Numbered from the stretch's first letter, positions 7,607-17,135 are shown. The stretch is 39,677 bases of DNA from Planctomycetota bacterium (GCA_020851795.1 JADZCA010000018.1:1-39677); one strand, 5' to 3'. The notes: generated by a model from the letters alone, not told the origin. Program-made: numbers and translations.

Positions 7607-10600
7607 GTGCGCGCCGCCCGCCCGTTCGCCGCGTGCCTGCTGCTCACCGCGCTCGCCGTCGGTCGCGCGACCGCCGCCGACGCGCCCGCGCGCCCGCCCG
7701 CGCCGCCGCCCGTCCCCGATCCCACGACGGTGGTCGAGGTGCCCGCCGACGCGATGGACGTCCTCGTGGCCGCGAAGGGGCGCGGCATGCTCCTGACCTA
7801 CCGCGAGTACCGCGAGCTCGTGGACGCGGCGGAGGCCGCGACGCGCGGCGACCGCGAGGCCCCGCCGGTGGACGCCGTGCGCGTGCACGGGCAGGGCACG
7901 CTCGACCTCACCGACCCGCGCGCCGCGCGCTTCCAGGCGACGTACCGCGTCGAGGGGCTCGCGCCGGGCACGCGGTCGATCGGCTTCCAGGCGGGCGGGC
8001 TCGCGCTCGAGCGCGTGACCGTGGAGCCGGAGGCCGGCGCGGGGCCCGCTCGCTACGAGGAGCGCGAGGGCGGGCTCGGGCGCATCCGCCTCGACGGGCC
8101 CGGGACGCGCACCGTGTCGGTGGTCGCCTCCGCCGTCCCCGCCACCGACGGGGCGTCGCGGGTCCTCGACCTCTGGGTCCCGAGCCCTGCGGCGTTCGGC
8201 CTGACGATCACGCTGCCGCCGGGCGTCGCCGCGACCGTCGCGGGCGAAGGGCCGCCGCTGTCGGTCCGCTCGCTGCCGCAGGCGCCGTCGTCGCTGCGCA
8301 CCCGACCGGGGCGCGACGGGCACCTCGTCGTGCGCTGGGCGCAGGCGGCCTCCGCCGCCGAGGGGCCCAGCGTGCTCGACGCCGACGTCAAGTCGTCGTG
8401 GACGGTGGGCGCCTCCGCCGTCGCGCTGCGCGCGCTCGTCGTCGTGGACGTGATGCGCACGCCGTCGGCCTCGGTCGTGCTCGAGGTGCCCGCCGACCTC
8501 GCGGTGCACGCGGTGGACGGGCCCGGCGTCACGGGGGCGGTCCGCTCCGAAGACCGTCGTCGCCTCGTCGTGTCCCTCGAGAAGCCGACGCTGGGCCGGG
8601 TCGAGCTGCTCGTCGAGGGCGAGCAGGCGACCGTCGCGGGCCCCGCGGTCGAGATGCCGCGCGTGTCCGTCGTGGGCGCGCTGCGCCACGAGGGCGAGGC
8701 CGTCGTCCGCTTCGGCCCCGACGTCCGCGGGCGCGGCGTCCGCGTCGAGGGCGGGCGCCGCGTCGAGCCCGCCCCGCCGCCGCCTCCGAGCGGCCCGCCG
8801 CCCCGCGGCGACGCGGCGGCGCGTCCCGCCGACCCGACCGTCGGGGGCACGCTCCGCTACGTGCTCGCGCGCGCGGACGCGACCGTGCGCGTGGACGTCG
8901 AGCCGGCGCGGCTCGCCGTGGACGCGACCAGCGCGTACTACCTGAGCCTCGCCGACGCGGGCCAGACCCTCATCGCCACCGTCACGTACCGCGTCGTCGA
9001 GGGCACGCTGTTCCGGCTGCGCCCGCGCTTCCCGCGCGAGTTCGACCTGCGCGAGCTGACCGTGGACGGCGCGGCCGACGGCTTCGCGCGCGACGTGACC
9101 GCCGACGGCGGCGTCGAGGTCGCGCTCGCGCGCGGCGCGCCCGCGGGGCGCGACGTCGTGCTCGTCGCCACCCTCGAGCGCGCGAGGGCCGACTGGCTGC
9201 CCGAGCGCGACCACGTGGCGGTCTCGCTCGCCGTGCCCTCCGCGGGCGCGGGGCGCGAGGACGGCTACGTGGCCGTGGGCGCGGACGCGGGCTTCGAGGT
9301 CCTCGACACCGGCGCGAAGGACCTCGTCGCGGTCGGCGCGGCCGACCTCGCCGCGCGCGGCCTCGCCACGGACGGGCTCGTCTACGGCTGGCGCCTCGAC
9401 GGCCCCGCGGCCTCGCTCACGCTCGACGTCGTGCGGCGCACGCCGCTCGTCGAGGCGAGCACCGTGACCGTGCTGCACCCGGGCGCGCGCCGCGTGGACC
9501 TCGCCGCACGCGCGGTCTACCGCGTGCAACGTGCCGGCGTGCGGCGGTTCTTCCTCGACCTGCCCGCGAGCGCGGGGGACCAGGTCTCGTTCGACACGCC
9601 GTCCCTGCAGGCCGCCACACGCCTCGTCGGGGCGTTGCGCCCGGCGGACGTGCCGCCGGGCTACGAGCGCTGGCAGGTGGACCTCGCCCGTCGCGTCGTC
9701 GGGACGCACGTGGTCGCCGCGCGGTGGTTCCTCGACCGCGACGCCGACGAGTGGACGCTCGCCGCGTCCGACGCGGTGGCCGCGCGCGTGCCGGTGGACC
9801 GCTCGGAGCGGGTGCTCGTCGTGCGCCGCTCGCCCGGCCTCGAGGTGGCGCTGCCCGGCCTCGACGTCGCCACCGACCTGCGCACGCTCGACCTGACCGA
9901 GCTGCCCCCCGAGGCGCCGCTCGACCCGCAGGGCGTGCTCGAGGTGATCCGGCTCCCCGCGACGCGCGACGGCGTCGCGGTCGCCGTCACGCAGCACGCG
10001 GGCGCGGCCGTGCTCGACGCGATCGCGACCGAGGTGGCGCTGACGACGGCGGTGGGCAAGGAGGGCGTCCTGCGCACGCGCGCGGAGGTGGCCCTCGTCA
10101 ACGTGGACCGCCAGTTCGTGCAGGTCGCGCTGCCGCCGCGCAGCACGCTCGTCGGCGCCGTCGTGGACGGCGTGCCGGTCAAGCCGCTCGTGGACCCGCG
10201 GGGCGTGCTGCTCGTCACGGTGCGCTCGACCGTCGGCCCGCGCGGCGGCCGCGACGTGCGGTCGCTCGTCGCGCTGACCTTCGACACCGACCTCGGCGGC
10301 CCGCCGTCGGGGCGCGTGCGCGTCGAGGGGCCTCGCTTCCCCGGGCTCGAGGTCCTCCACACGACGCACGAGGTCGCGGTCGAGGACGACTGGACGCTGA
10401 CCGCGGTCCGCGGCGACTTCCTGCCGCGCGGCGGGCTCGACCGCGAGGCGCGCACGCCGTGGCTCGCAGCGTTCCTCTCGGCCACGGCGCGCGGCGCCGC
10501 CGGCGGCGAGGCGATGACCGTCTCGAACAAGGAGGTCTCGGTCGGTGCGGAAGGCTACGCACAGGTCCCGGGGAAGGCAGGCTCCGTCCCCACGGGGCCC

Positions 10601-13600
10601 GCGGGCTCGCCGGCCGCGCCGCCGCGCCCGACGCGCGTGCGACGCAGCGACCTCCCGCCCGCGCCGCCGGTCGCGCCGACGGCCGCCACGCCCGCGCCTG
10701 CGCCGGTCCCGGCCGAGCAGCCGCCCCCCGAGTCGTCGGTCCCGGCGACGCCCATGACCCTCGACGGCGCGGCGACGGACGAGGAGCCGGGGCGCGGCGA
10801 CGACGGCCACCCGGCGCTGCGCGAGCCCTCGGACCCGAAGCCCGAGGCGCCGTCCGGTGGTCCCGATCGCGATCCGGCTCACGACCTCGCGAGCGCCGCG
10901 CGCGCCGCGGGCGCGGGCCGTCGGGCCACGACGCGCGCGTTGCTGTCGCTCGACGTCCCCGTCGCGCTCGGGCCGCACGTCGTCCGCGCCGCGCGCGTCG
11001 GCGGCGGTGGCGCGATCGAGGTCACGTTCGTCTCCGACGCCGCGGACGAGGCGACGTACCGCTGGGTCGGGCTCGGCGTCGGGTTCGGCGGGCTCGCGCT
11101 GGCCGCGCTCGCCGGGATCCCGGGGCTGTTCGTGGTCCTCGCCGGCTTCCTCGCGGCGCTCGCGGTGCGCCTCGCGTTCGGCGGGCCCGCGGCGACCGTC
11201 GTGGCCGGCGTGGCGGACGCCTCGACGGCGCTCGCGGGGGTGCTGCTGCTGCGGTGGGTCGTGCGCCGCCTCGCGGGCGGCCCGCGCGCGGCGCGGAGCG
11301 CCGCCGGCGCCTCGACCGTCGCGCTCCTCGTCGCGGTCGCGCTCGGCGCCGCCGCACCGGCCCGCGCCGAGGACGCGCCGGCGCCGTCGGCGGAGGACGG
11401 GGGCGGTCGCGTGTTCCTGCCCGCGCCGGGGGCGAGCGCCACGGGACTCGCGCCCGACGCGCGGGTCTTCGTCCCGCTCGAGGTGTGGCGGGAGCTCGAG
11501 CGTCGCGCCCATCCCGAGCGCGACCCGGAGCTCGCGGCCGACGACCGCTTCGCTTCGCTCGTCGAGGCGCGCTACCGCGTCGAGGTCGGGCCGCGGACGG
11601 CCTCGGGGACGGCGCGGCTCGTCCTGTCGCAGCGCGGTCGCGGCGTCGTGCTCGTCGCGGTCCCGATGCCGGGGCTCGCGGTGCGGTCGGCTTCGCTCGA
11701 CGGGCGGCCCGTGCCGCTGCTGCTCGACGGCGACGCCTACCGCGTCCCGCTCGACGCCGAGGGCGACCACGTGCTCGAGCTGCGCTTCGACACGCCCGTG
11801 GTCGTCGGGCCCGACGGCCGCGCGTTCGGGTTCGCCGCGCCCACGTCCGTGGTGGGGACGCTCGACGTCGTCGCGCCCGGCTTCGACGGCGAGCTCGCCG
11901 TCTCGTCGGCGGGGCGCGTCGAGCCGGCGCCCGCGCCGGACGGCGGCGGCGTCGCCGTGCGCGCCTACCTCGGTCGGCCGGTCGCGGCCGCGCGGGTCCA
12001 CGCGGTCGTCGTGACGCTCTCGGAGCGTCGTCCGGCGGACGCGCCGACGCGGCTCGCGACGCGGGCCGAGTCGAGGACGATCCACAGCCTGCGCGACGGC
12101 GGGACCGAGACCGTGGTCGCCGCCGACGTCGTCGTCCTGCAGGGCGCGGCGACCGCCGTCGAGCTCGCGCTCCCCGCGGGCGTGGACGTGCTCGAGGCCA
12201 CCGGCCCCGAGGTCGAGCGGTGGGAGACGGCGGCGGGGCGGCTGCGCCTCGTCCTGCGGGCGCCGGCGACGGGGAGGATCGCGGTGCGCGTGCGCGCGTT
12301 CCGCCCCGCGGCCTCGCCCGAGCGCGAGGAGGCGGTGCCCGAGCTCGCCGTGCTCGGCGTGACCGGCGAGAGCGGCACGGTGGTCGTCAACGCCGACCCG
12401 AGCCTGCGCGCCGAGGCGGCGCCCGGCGCCGGGCTGGTGCGCACGGCGCGCCCGGCCGACGCCGACGGCGCCGGCGGCGACGGCGCGGGCCGCGTGCTCG
12501 GCGCGTGGCGGTTCGCCGCGCGGCCGGCCGTGCTCGCGGTCCGCACGACGCGCGGCGAGCCGCGGCTCGAGGCGCGCACGCAGGGCGTCGTCACCTTCGG
12601 CGACGACCACGTCCGGGCGACGCTGTCGGTCGAGGTGGAGGTCGCGCGCGCGCCCGTGGGCGAGCTGACGTTCCAGCTGCCCGGCGACGACGACGTGCGC
12701 ACGGTCGTGTGCCCCGGGCTCGAGGCGTGGTGGCTCGAGGGCGCGGGCGAGGCGCGGCGGCTCCACGTCCGCACGGCCGGGCTCGTCACCGGCGCGCGCA
12801 CGGTGCAGGTGACGCTCGACCGCCGGCTGGGCGGCGCGCGCGAGCGCCTCGTCGTGCCGCGCGCCACGCTGCTCGGGGCGCAGGCCGACCGCGGCGTCGT
12901 CGTGCTGCGCGCGCTGCCCGACGTCGAGCCGGTGCCGACGCCGGGCGCCGGCGTCCGGTCGCTGCCGCCGTCGAGCCTCGAGGGCGTCGCCGAGGACGCG
13001 GTCGGCGCGCGCGCGACCCACGCGTTCGCGTGGGACGCGGCGGGGGCGGGCCCGCTCACCGTCGCGCTGCGCTCGCCCGACCACGAGGCCGAGGCGGTCG
13101 TCGTGACGCAGGTCGCGCCGTCGGACGAGGAGCAGCGGCTCGAGCACCTCGTCGTGTTCGACGTGCGGCGCGGCACCGTGGACCGTGTGCGCGTCTTCGT
13201 CCCCGACGGAGGGCTGGCCTCCGACGACGTCGTGCGCACCCGCGACCTGCGCGAGCTGCGCACGGAGAAGACGACGCGCCCCGACGCCGACGGCAAGGAG
13301 GTCTCGGGCGTCCTCTACACGGCGTCGCTGCAGTCCAAGCGGCGCGGCGTCGTGGAGGTGACGGTGTCCCAGCGCTGGCCGGCCGGCATGCCGGTCCGCG
13401 TCGTGCGCCCCGAGGACGTCAAGGCGACGCGCTGGTTCGGGCTCGTGCGCACCTTCCTCGACGGCGAGGTGGACGTGAAGGTCGCCGCGGGCGCGCCCGA
13501 CGCCGCGGCGTGGGCCGACCTCCCGTTCGTGCCGACGGGGATCGACCGCACCGCGGTGCTGCGCACGTTCTCGGCGCGCGCCCCGTACGTGCTCGCGACG

Positions 13601-15055
13601 TCGGCGCGCCGCCACCGCATCGAGGCGCAGTCCGACGCGGTCGTGCTCGCGGCGCGCGCGGAGGCGGTCGTGGGCCTCGACGGCGACGCGCGCGTCCGCG
13701 TGCACTACCGGCTCTTCAACCGCTCGCGGCAGTTCCTGCGCGTGCGGCTGCCCGACGGGGTCGTGCTCTACGGCGCCTCCGCCGCGGGGGCGCCGGTCAA
13801 GCCGCTCGCCGCGTCGGAGGGGCGCGTGCTGCTCCCGGTCCCCAAGGTGCCGCTGGGCGGCACCGGGTACGAGGTGACGATCGCGTACCGCGCGCCCGCC
13901 GGCGCGTCGCTGGTGGACGGGGGGCGAGGGACGCTGCCGTTGCCGGAGATCGAGGGCGTCGAGGTGGACCGCACGGCGGTGACGCTGCGGCTGCCCGACG
14001 GGTTCGAGTACGCCTTCGACACGCGGATGACCTCCGCGACCGCGCGCGACGTGACGGGCGACGACGTCGAGGCGTCGCTGCGCGAGGCGCAGGAGGTGCT
14101 CACCGTCGCCGAGACCGGGACGCTCGAGCAGCGGGCGCTCGCGTGCGAGAACGCGGCGCCGCTGATGGACCAGGCGGCGGCGCGGCTCGCGTCGTGGAAG
14201 CAGCAGGGCGCGGCGTCGGGCAAGGCGGCGTCGGTCGAGGCGGAGCTCGCGCGGCTGCGGCGCGTGCAGGAGGAGGCCCGGGCGCGCTGCGCGATCGACG
14301 CGGGCGAGGCGGCGCGGCGCGAGGCGTTCGACGAGCTCGGTCGGGCGTCGAACGCGCCCTCCAACGGGTTCCTGCTCTTCAGCGGCGACGGCGACGGCGC
14401 CCGCCGCGCGAGCGGGGCGCCGGCCGGCGCCCCGCCCGCCGCGAGCTGGGCATTCAACGGCGAGGACGGCGACGCCGCGGCGCCGGTCTCGAAGGACGCC
14501 GCCGAGCTCAAGGGCCGGCTGCGCACCGAGCTCGTGCGGCGCGACCTCGAGGAGCAGCGCAAGAAGGCCGAGGAGCCGTCTTCGGGAGAGGACGCCAAAC
14601 AGGCCGGGGGCGAGTACGAGAAGCGCCAGACGCTCGACACCGCGAAGAACGTCGGGCTCGTCAACGACCAGCTGTCGCGCGCGCGCTACGCGAACCGCGC
14701 GCCCACGCAGGACGGGGGCGCGATGCCCCAGAGCGCGACGCGCATGCCTCCGCAGGCGGGCGGCGGGACGGCGGGCGAGCGCGAGCGCGACCGCGAGCGC
14801 GCGGGGCTGCCCTCGCTCGACGGGGCGCTCGCCGACGCGACGGTGACGCGGGCCGGGCTCATGGGCGTGGACGTCCCGCTGCCGAGCGACGGGCGCACGT
14901 TCTGGTTCGTCGCCGCGCGCGCCGGGTCGTCGATCACGTTCGACGCGTCGCGCGCGGGCGCGTCCGGGTTCGTGCGCGTCCTCGGGGCGCTCGCGATGCT
15001 CGCGGCGGTGGGGGTGGGGCTCGCGCTCTGCCGGCGGAGGAGCCCGTCGCGGTGA
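7607..15055 (+). CDS. Giant exported membrane protein with two fused modules (B and C)
   Basis: This 2482-aa protein starts at a GTG 2 nt after the previous stop, giving a good signal peptide (RPFAACLLLTALAVGRATA, then AD). Module B runs to about 1150, with the N motif at 61 (MLLTYREYRELVDAA) and NVDRQFVQVALP near 832. A multi-TM block occupies about 1152-1225. Residues 1233-1257 look like a second signal peptide (STVALLVAVALGAAAPARA, then ED), after which module C begins, with VFVPLEVWRELERRA near 1286 and NRSRQFLRVRLP near 2037. A charged, coiled-coil-like, low-complexity region follows (about 2020-2420 in part), then a C-terminal TM (about 2453-2475) and a basic tail. N-motif to RQ-motif spacing is 751-777 residues in A, B and C, supporting triplication. 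No Shine-Dalgarno is evident, so translation is probably coupled. Its last codons lie inside a 55-bp hairpin repeat. Confidence 0.88.
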   Translation: MRAARPFAACLLLTALAVGRATAADAPARPPAPPPVPDPTTVVEVPADAMDVLVAAKGRGMLLTYREYRELVDAAEAATRGDREAPPVDAVRVHGQGTLDLTDPRAARFQATYRVEGLAPGTRSIGFQAGGLALERVTVEPEAGAGPARYEEREGGLGRIRLDGPGTRTVSVVASAVPATDGASRVLDLWVPSPAAFGLTITLPPGVAATVAGEGPPLSVRSLPQAPSSLRTRPGRDGHLVVRWAQAASAAEGPSVLDADVKSSWTVGASAVALRALVVVDVMRTPSASVVLEVPADLAVHAVDGPGVTGAVRSEDRRRLVVSLEKPTLGRVELLVEGEQATVAGPAVEMPRVSVVGALRHEGEAVVRFGPDVRGRGVRVEGGRRVEPAPPPPPSGPPPRGDAAARPADPTVGGTLRYVLARADATVRVDVEPARLAVDATSAYYLSLADAGQTLIATVTYRVVEGTLFRLRPRFPREFDLRELTVDGAADGFARDVTADGGVEVALARGAPAGRDVVLVATLERARADWLPERDHVAVSLAVPSAGAGREDGYVAVGADAGFEVLDTGAKDLVAVGAADLAARGLATDGLVYGWRLDGPAASLTLDVVRRTPLVEASTVTVLHPGARRVDLAARAVYRVQRAGVRRFFLDLPASAGDQVSFDTPSLQAATRLVGALRPADVPPGYERWQVDLARRVVGTHVVAARWFLDRDADEWTLAASDAVAARVPVDRSERVLVVRRSPGLEVALPGLDVATDLRTLDLTELPPEAPLDPQGVLEVIRLPATRDGVAVAVTQHAGAAVLDAIATEVALTTAVGKEGVLRTRAEVALVNVDRQFVQVALPPRSTLVGAVVDGVPVKPLVDPRGVLLVTVRSTVGPRGGRDVRSLVALTFDTDLGGPPSGRVRVEGPRFPGLEVLHTTHEVAVEDDWTLTAVRGDFLPRGGLDREARTPWLAAFLSATARGAAGGEAMTVSNKEVSVGAEGYAQVPGKAGSVPTGPAGSPAAPPRPTRVRRSDLPPAPPVAPTAATPAPAPVPAEQPPPESSVPATPMTLDGAATDEEPGRGDDGHPALREPSDPKPEAPSGGPDRDPAHDLASAARAAGAGRRATTRALLSLDVPVALGPHVVRAARVGGGGAIEVTFVSDAADEATYRWVGLGVGFGGLALAALAGIPGLFVVLAGFLAALAVRLAFGGPAATVVAGVADASTALAGVLLLRWVVRRLAGGPRAARSAAGASTVALLVAVALGAAAPARAEDAPAPSAEDGGGRVFLPAPGASATGLAPDARVFVPLEVWRELERRAHPERDPELAADDRFASLVEARYRVEVGPRTASGTARLVLSQRGRGVVLVAVPMPGLAVRSASLDGRPVPLLLDGDAYRVPLDAEGDHVLELRFDTPVVVGPDGRAFGFAAPTSVVGTLDVVAPGFDGELAVSSAGRVEPAPAPDGGGVAVRAYLGRPVAAARVHAVVVTLSERRPADAPTRLATRAESRTIHSLRDGGTETVVAADVVVLQGAATAVELALPAGVDVLEATGPEVERWETAAGRLRLVLRAPATGRIAVRVRAFRPAASPEREEAVPELAVLGVTGESGTVVVNADPSLRAEAAPGAGLVRTARPADADGAGGDGAGRVLGAWRFAARPAVLAVRTTRGEPRLEARTQGVVTFGDDHVRATLSVEVEVARAPVGELTFQLPGDDDVRTVVCPGLEAWWLEGAGEARRLHVRTAGLVTGARTVQVTLDRRLGGARERLVVPRATLLGAQADRGVVVLRALPDVEPVPTPGAGVRSLPPSSLEGVAEDAVGARATHAFAWDAAGAGPLTVALRSPDHEAEAVVVTQVAPSDEEQRLEHLVVFDVRRGTVDRVRVFVPDGGLASDDVVRTRDLRELRTEKTTRPDADGKEVSGVLYTASLQSKRRGVVEVTVSQRWPAGMPVRVVRPEDVKATRWFGLVRTFLDGEVDVKVAAGAPDAAAWADLPFVPTGIDRTAVLRTFSARAPYVLATSARRHRIEAQSDAVVLAARAEAVVGLDGDARVRVHYRLFNRSRQFLRVRLPDGVVLYGASAAGAPVKPLAASEGRVLLPVPKVPLGGTGYEVTIAYRAPAGASLVDGGRGTLPLPEIEGVEVDRTAVTLRLPDGFEYAFDTRMTSATARDVTGDDVEASLREAQEVLTVAETGTLEQRALACENAAPLMDQAAARLASWKQQGAASGKAASVEAELARLRRVQEEARARCAIDAGEAARREAFDELGRASNAPSNGFLLFSGDGDGARRASGAPAGAPPAASWAFNGEDGDAAAPVSKDAAELKGRLRTELVRRDLEEQRKKAEEPSSGEDAKQAGGEYEKRQTLDTAKNVGLVNDQLSRARYANRAPTQDGGAMPQSATRMPPQAGGGTAGERERDRERAGLPSLDGALADATVTRAGLMGVDVPLPSDGRTFWFVAARAGSSITFDASRAGASGFVRVLGALAMLAAVGVGLALCRRRSPSR

Positions 15056-15092
15056 CGCGCGGCCGCGAGGTCCGCTCCCGGGACGGGCTCCT
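15038..15092 (+). terminator. 55-bp hairpin repeat overlapping the stop codon
   Basis: AGGAGCCCGTC (15038-15048) pairs perfectly with GACGGGCTCCT (15082-15092) around a 33-nt loop. The stop codon at 15053-15055 is in the loop. An almost identical structure, with the same stem, the same 33-nt loop length and 48 of 55 positions identical, is at 26623-26677. No T-tract follows, so intrinsic termination is uncertain; a dispersed repeat or 3'-end stabiliser is equally possible. Confidence 0.55.
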
Positions 15093-15249
15093 CCACGGCG
15101 GAAGGGGCGCGGCGATGGGGGACGGCGGGGTCGGATCGCGGGGTCGGGCGACTTCCCCGTGAGGTCGGGAGATCGGGGGCAGGCGGGCAGGTCCGGAGGT
15201 CACGGAAACAGGGTGCGGCCCCGCCTCGCGAGGGGATCGAAGGGGCAGG

Positions 15250-16986
15250 TCATCGCGCGTCCGGGGCCGGCGCGTCGCGGCGCAGCTCGTGCTCGCCGCC
15301 GTCGGTGACCTCGACGACGACCTCCTCCGCGGAGCGCGGGTCGTCGTCGGGCGGCCACGAGACGGTCCACGTCCCCGTCGGCAGCGCGATGCGACGGCCG
15401 TCCATCGGGCGGCCGAAGCCGTCGAAGAAGCTCTCGCACCCGCTCCCACCCGCGTCGCAGACCTGGATCGAGCTCCGCGTCGGCCATCGTCCGCGCAGCA
15501 CCACCCGCCCGTGCGCGGGCACGAGCCACGTCGCCTTCGCCTCGGTCGCGGGCGTGATCGCGAGCGAGCCCTCCCACGCGAGCGTCCCGATCGCGTCGAA
15601 GCTGCGCACGCGACCCGACCACGCGCCCGCCGGCACGCCCTCGAAGCGCAGCCCGTCGCCGTCGCGAAGGCCCTGCGCTCGCGCCACGACGAGCGCGCCC
15701 GTGCCCTCGGCCCACGGGTCGCTCGCCGCGTCGGGCGCACCGTCGGCGGCGTCCGCCGACGCGACACGCAGCTCGAGCTGGAAGGACCCGTCGAGGAACG
15801 CGGCGTCGCGCGTGACCACCGCGAGCCGCAGCGAGCCCGGCGGGCCCGGCGGCAGGGGCGCCAGCTCGACCGTCCGTTCGCGCGTCGGCGCCCCGGGCCC
15901 CGCGCGCACGACCACGCGCGTCGGCAGGTGGCCGGGGGCCTCGAGCTCGAGCTTGACCTCCGCGTCCTGCGGCGAGCGCGCACGCGGCCAGCGCACCGAG
16001 ACGTCGGCGTCGTAGGGGCCCACGCCCGTCGTCCCGCGACCGCTCCAGAGCTCGACGAACACGTGCGACGGGCGCAGCGGCGCCCCGTCCGCCCCCGAGC
16101 GCACGTGCACGACGGCGCTGCACGCCGGCACCGCGACGATCGACCGCGGGTGCGACGAGCCCGACGAGAGCTCGACGGCGTCCCGCAGGAGCCAGCCGGG
16201 GCCGACGTCGCTGACGTGGTGCGTGCCCGCGGTGACCCCGGCGAGTTCGAACACGCCCGCGGCGTCCGTCCGGGCGGCGCCCACCTCGTCGTCGCCCAGC
16301 CGGCCGAACGGGACGGCGTCTCCCTCGTTGACCACGCGGAATTCGCCGGCGACGTCGTCCGTCGCGCCGCGCGGGGCGACGCCCCGCGCCACCCGCACCG
16401 AGAGCCCCGGGACCGGCGTGCCGTCCTCGGTGACGACGCGTCCACGCAGCGTCTCGTCGCCGTCCGCCGCGACCGTCACCGTCTGCTCTTCGGATCGGCG
16501 CAGGTCCACGGCGGCGCTTTGGAGCCGGCCGCGGCCGGCGACGCGGACCTCGAGCGTGCCGGAGCGGTCCGATGGCCACCCGTCGAGCGGGATCGTCGTC
16601 CGGCCGTCGGCGGCGACGGGGACGGCGGGCGTGAAGTGGACGAGGCCGACCACGAACGGCCCGTCGGGCACGAGCTTCGTGCCGTCGAGGCGAGCCCACC
16701 CGGGGCCGACGGGGCGGCCGTCGCCGGTGACGAGGCGCAGCCGGACGCTCGTCGCGACCGCCGGCGCGTCGGCGGTCGGCGCGGCGCGACCGTCGGAGAC
16801 GGCGGGGGCGGCGGGCCCCGTCGGCGCCGGCGCCAGCCCCGTCGGCGTCGCCGACGGGGGGGCCTCGGCGCGGACCTCGGGCTCGCCCGGGGGGCGGGCC
16901 ACGCCGCAGCAATTCGTCAGGACCGCGACCCCGCCGGCGAGGGCGGCGAGCCCGACGGCGCAGATCGTCGCGGTCCTTCGCTTCAC
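15250..16986 (-). CDS. TM-anchored beta-sandwich protein
   Basis: This 578-aa protein begins at a GTG (16986) with a KRR basic stretch and one hydrophobic segment (ATICAVGLAALAGGVAVLTN) followed by CC; the N before the cysteine argues against a lipobox. A Pro/Ala/Thr-rich linker runs to about residue 75, then Ig-like units including LRGRVVTEDGTPVPGLSV near residue 178 and a DAAGVFELAGVTAGTH strand pair. It resembles the anchored proteins at 274 and 2107 in architecture, and I infer an extracytoplasmic, non-enzymatic role. It is convergent with the giant-protein gene and divergent from the TetR operon. The ribosome site is weak (GAGGG). Its -10-like hexamer and upstream hairpin array match those of the gene at 274-1995. 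Confidence 0.82.
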   Translation of the reverse strand: MKRRTATICAVGLAALAGGVAVLTNCCGVARPPGEPEVRAEAPPSATPTGLAPAPTGPAAPAVSDGRAAPTADAPAVATSVRLRLVTGDGRPVGPGWARLDGTKLVPDGPFVVGLVHFTPAVPVAADGRTTIPLDGWPSDRSGTLEVRVAGRGRLQSAAVDLRRSEEQTVTVAADGDETLRGRVVTEDGTPVPGLSVRVARGVAPRGATDDVAGEFRVVNEGDAVPFGRLGDDEVGAARTDAAGVFELAGVTAGTHHVSDVGPGWLLRDAVELSSGSSHPRSIVAVPACSAVVHVRSGADGAPLRPSHVFVELWSGRGTTGVGPYDADVSVRWPRARSPQDAEVKLELEAPGHLPTRVVVRAGPGAPTRERTVELAPLPPGPPGSLRLAVVTRDAAFLDGSFQLELRVASADAADGAPDAASDPWAEGTGALVVARAQGLRDGDGLRFEGVPAGAWSGRVRSFDAIGTLAWEGSLAITPATEAKATWLVPAHGRVVLRGRWPTRSSIQVCDAGGSGCESFFDGFGRPMDGRRIALPTGTWTVSWPPDDDPRSAEEVVVEVTDGGEHELRRDAPAPDAR

Positions 16987-17009
16987 GGCGCCCTCGCGTC
17001 GAGGGTCGG

Positions 17010-17015
17010 ATCGTA
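17010..17015 (-). promoter_or_regulatory. Candidate -10 hexamer TACGAT for the 15250-16986 gene
   Basis: This minus-strand TACGAT lies 23 nt before the GTG start. It is identical to, and positioned like, the hexamer at 2020-2025. In both promoters the repeat array starts 15 nt upstream of the hexamer, just where a -35 contact would fall. Confidence 0.4.
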
Positions 17016-17029
17016 CCTCCGCCGGCGTC

Positions 17030-17095
17030 CCGCAGCGCGGTGCCACGCAGCGCGGTGCCAGGCACCGCACTGCGGTGCCTGGCACCGCGCTGTGG
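17030..17095. repeat. Tandem GGTGCC(T/A)GGCACC hairpin array
   Basis: A partial unit GCAGCGCGGTGCCAC is followed by two full 20-bp units, GCAGCGCGGTGCCAGGCACC (17047-17066) and GCACTGCGGTGCCTGGCACC (17067-17086), and a terminal GCGCTGTGG. It is the same family as the array at 2040 and again fills a divergent promoter region, here between an anchored beta-sandwich gene and the TetR operon. Confidence 0.8.
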
Positions 17096-17129
17096 GTGCG
17101 CGGGGGTTGCCGGGGCGGGCGCCGGTCGC

Positions 17130-17135
17130 TAGGTT
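17130..17135 (+). promoter_or_regulatory. Candidate -10 hexamer TAGGTT of the TetR operon
   Basis: TAGGTT fits TANNNT and overlaps the left end of the operator palindrome by two bases. A transcript from it would start about 8 nt before the ATG, inside the palindrome, so a bound repressor would block polymerase directly. Confidence 0.35.

Noticed and set aside
7142..13705. A 2187-aa open frame on the minus strand opposite the giant membrane-protein genes
   Set aside because: It is Arg/Ala/Gly/His-rich with no domain, signal peptide or ribosome site. In DNA this GC-rich, antisense frames stay open by codon bias. The plus-strand frame has the signal peptides, TM segments and repeated motifs.
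7633..15162. A second long plus-strand frame (2509 aa) over the 7607-15055 gene
   Set aside because: Its product is almost entirely Arg/Ala/Gly/Pro without hydrophobic or conserved segments, so it is a frame shadow.
16900..16986. Lipobox in the 15250-16986 protein (LTNCC)
   Set aside because: Asn directly before the cysteine is not allowed in the usual lipobox; a simple TM anchor is more likely.
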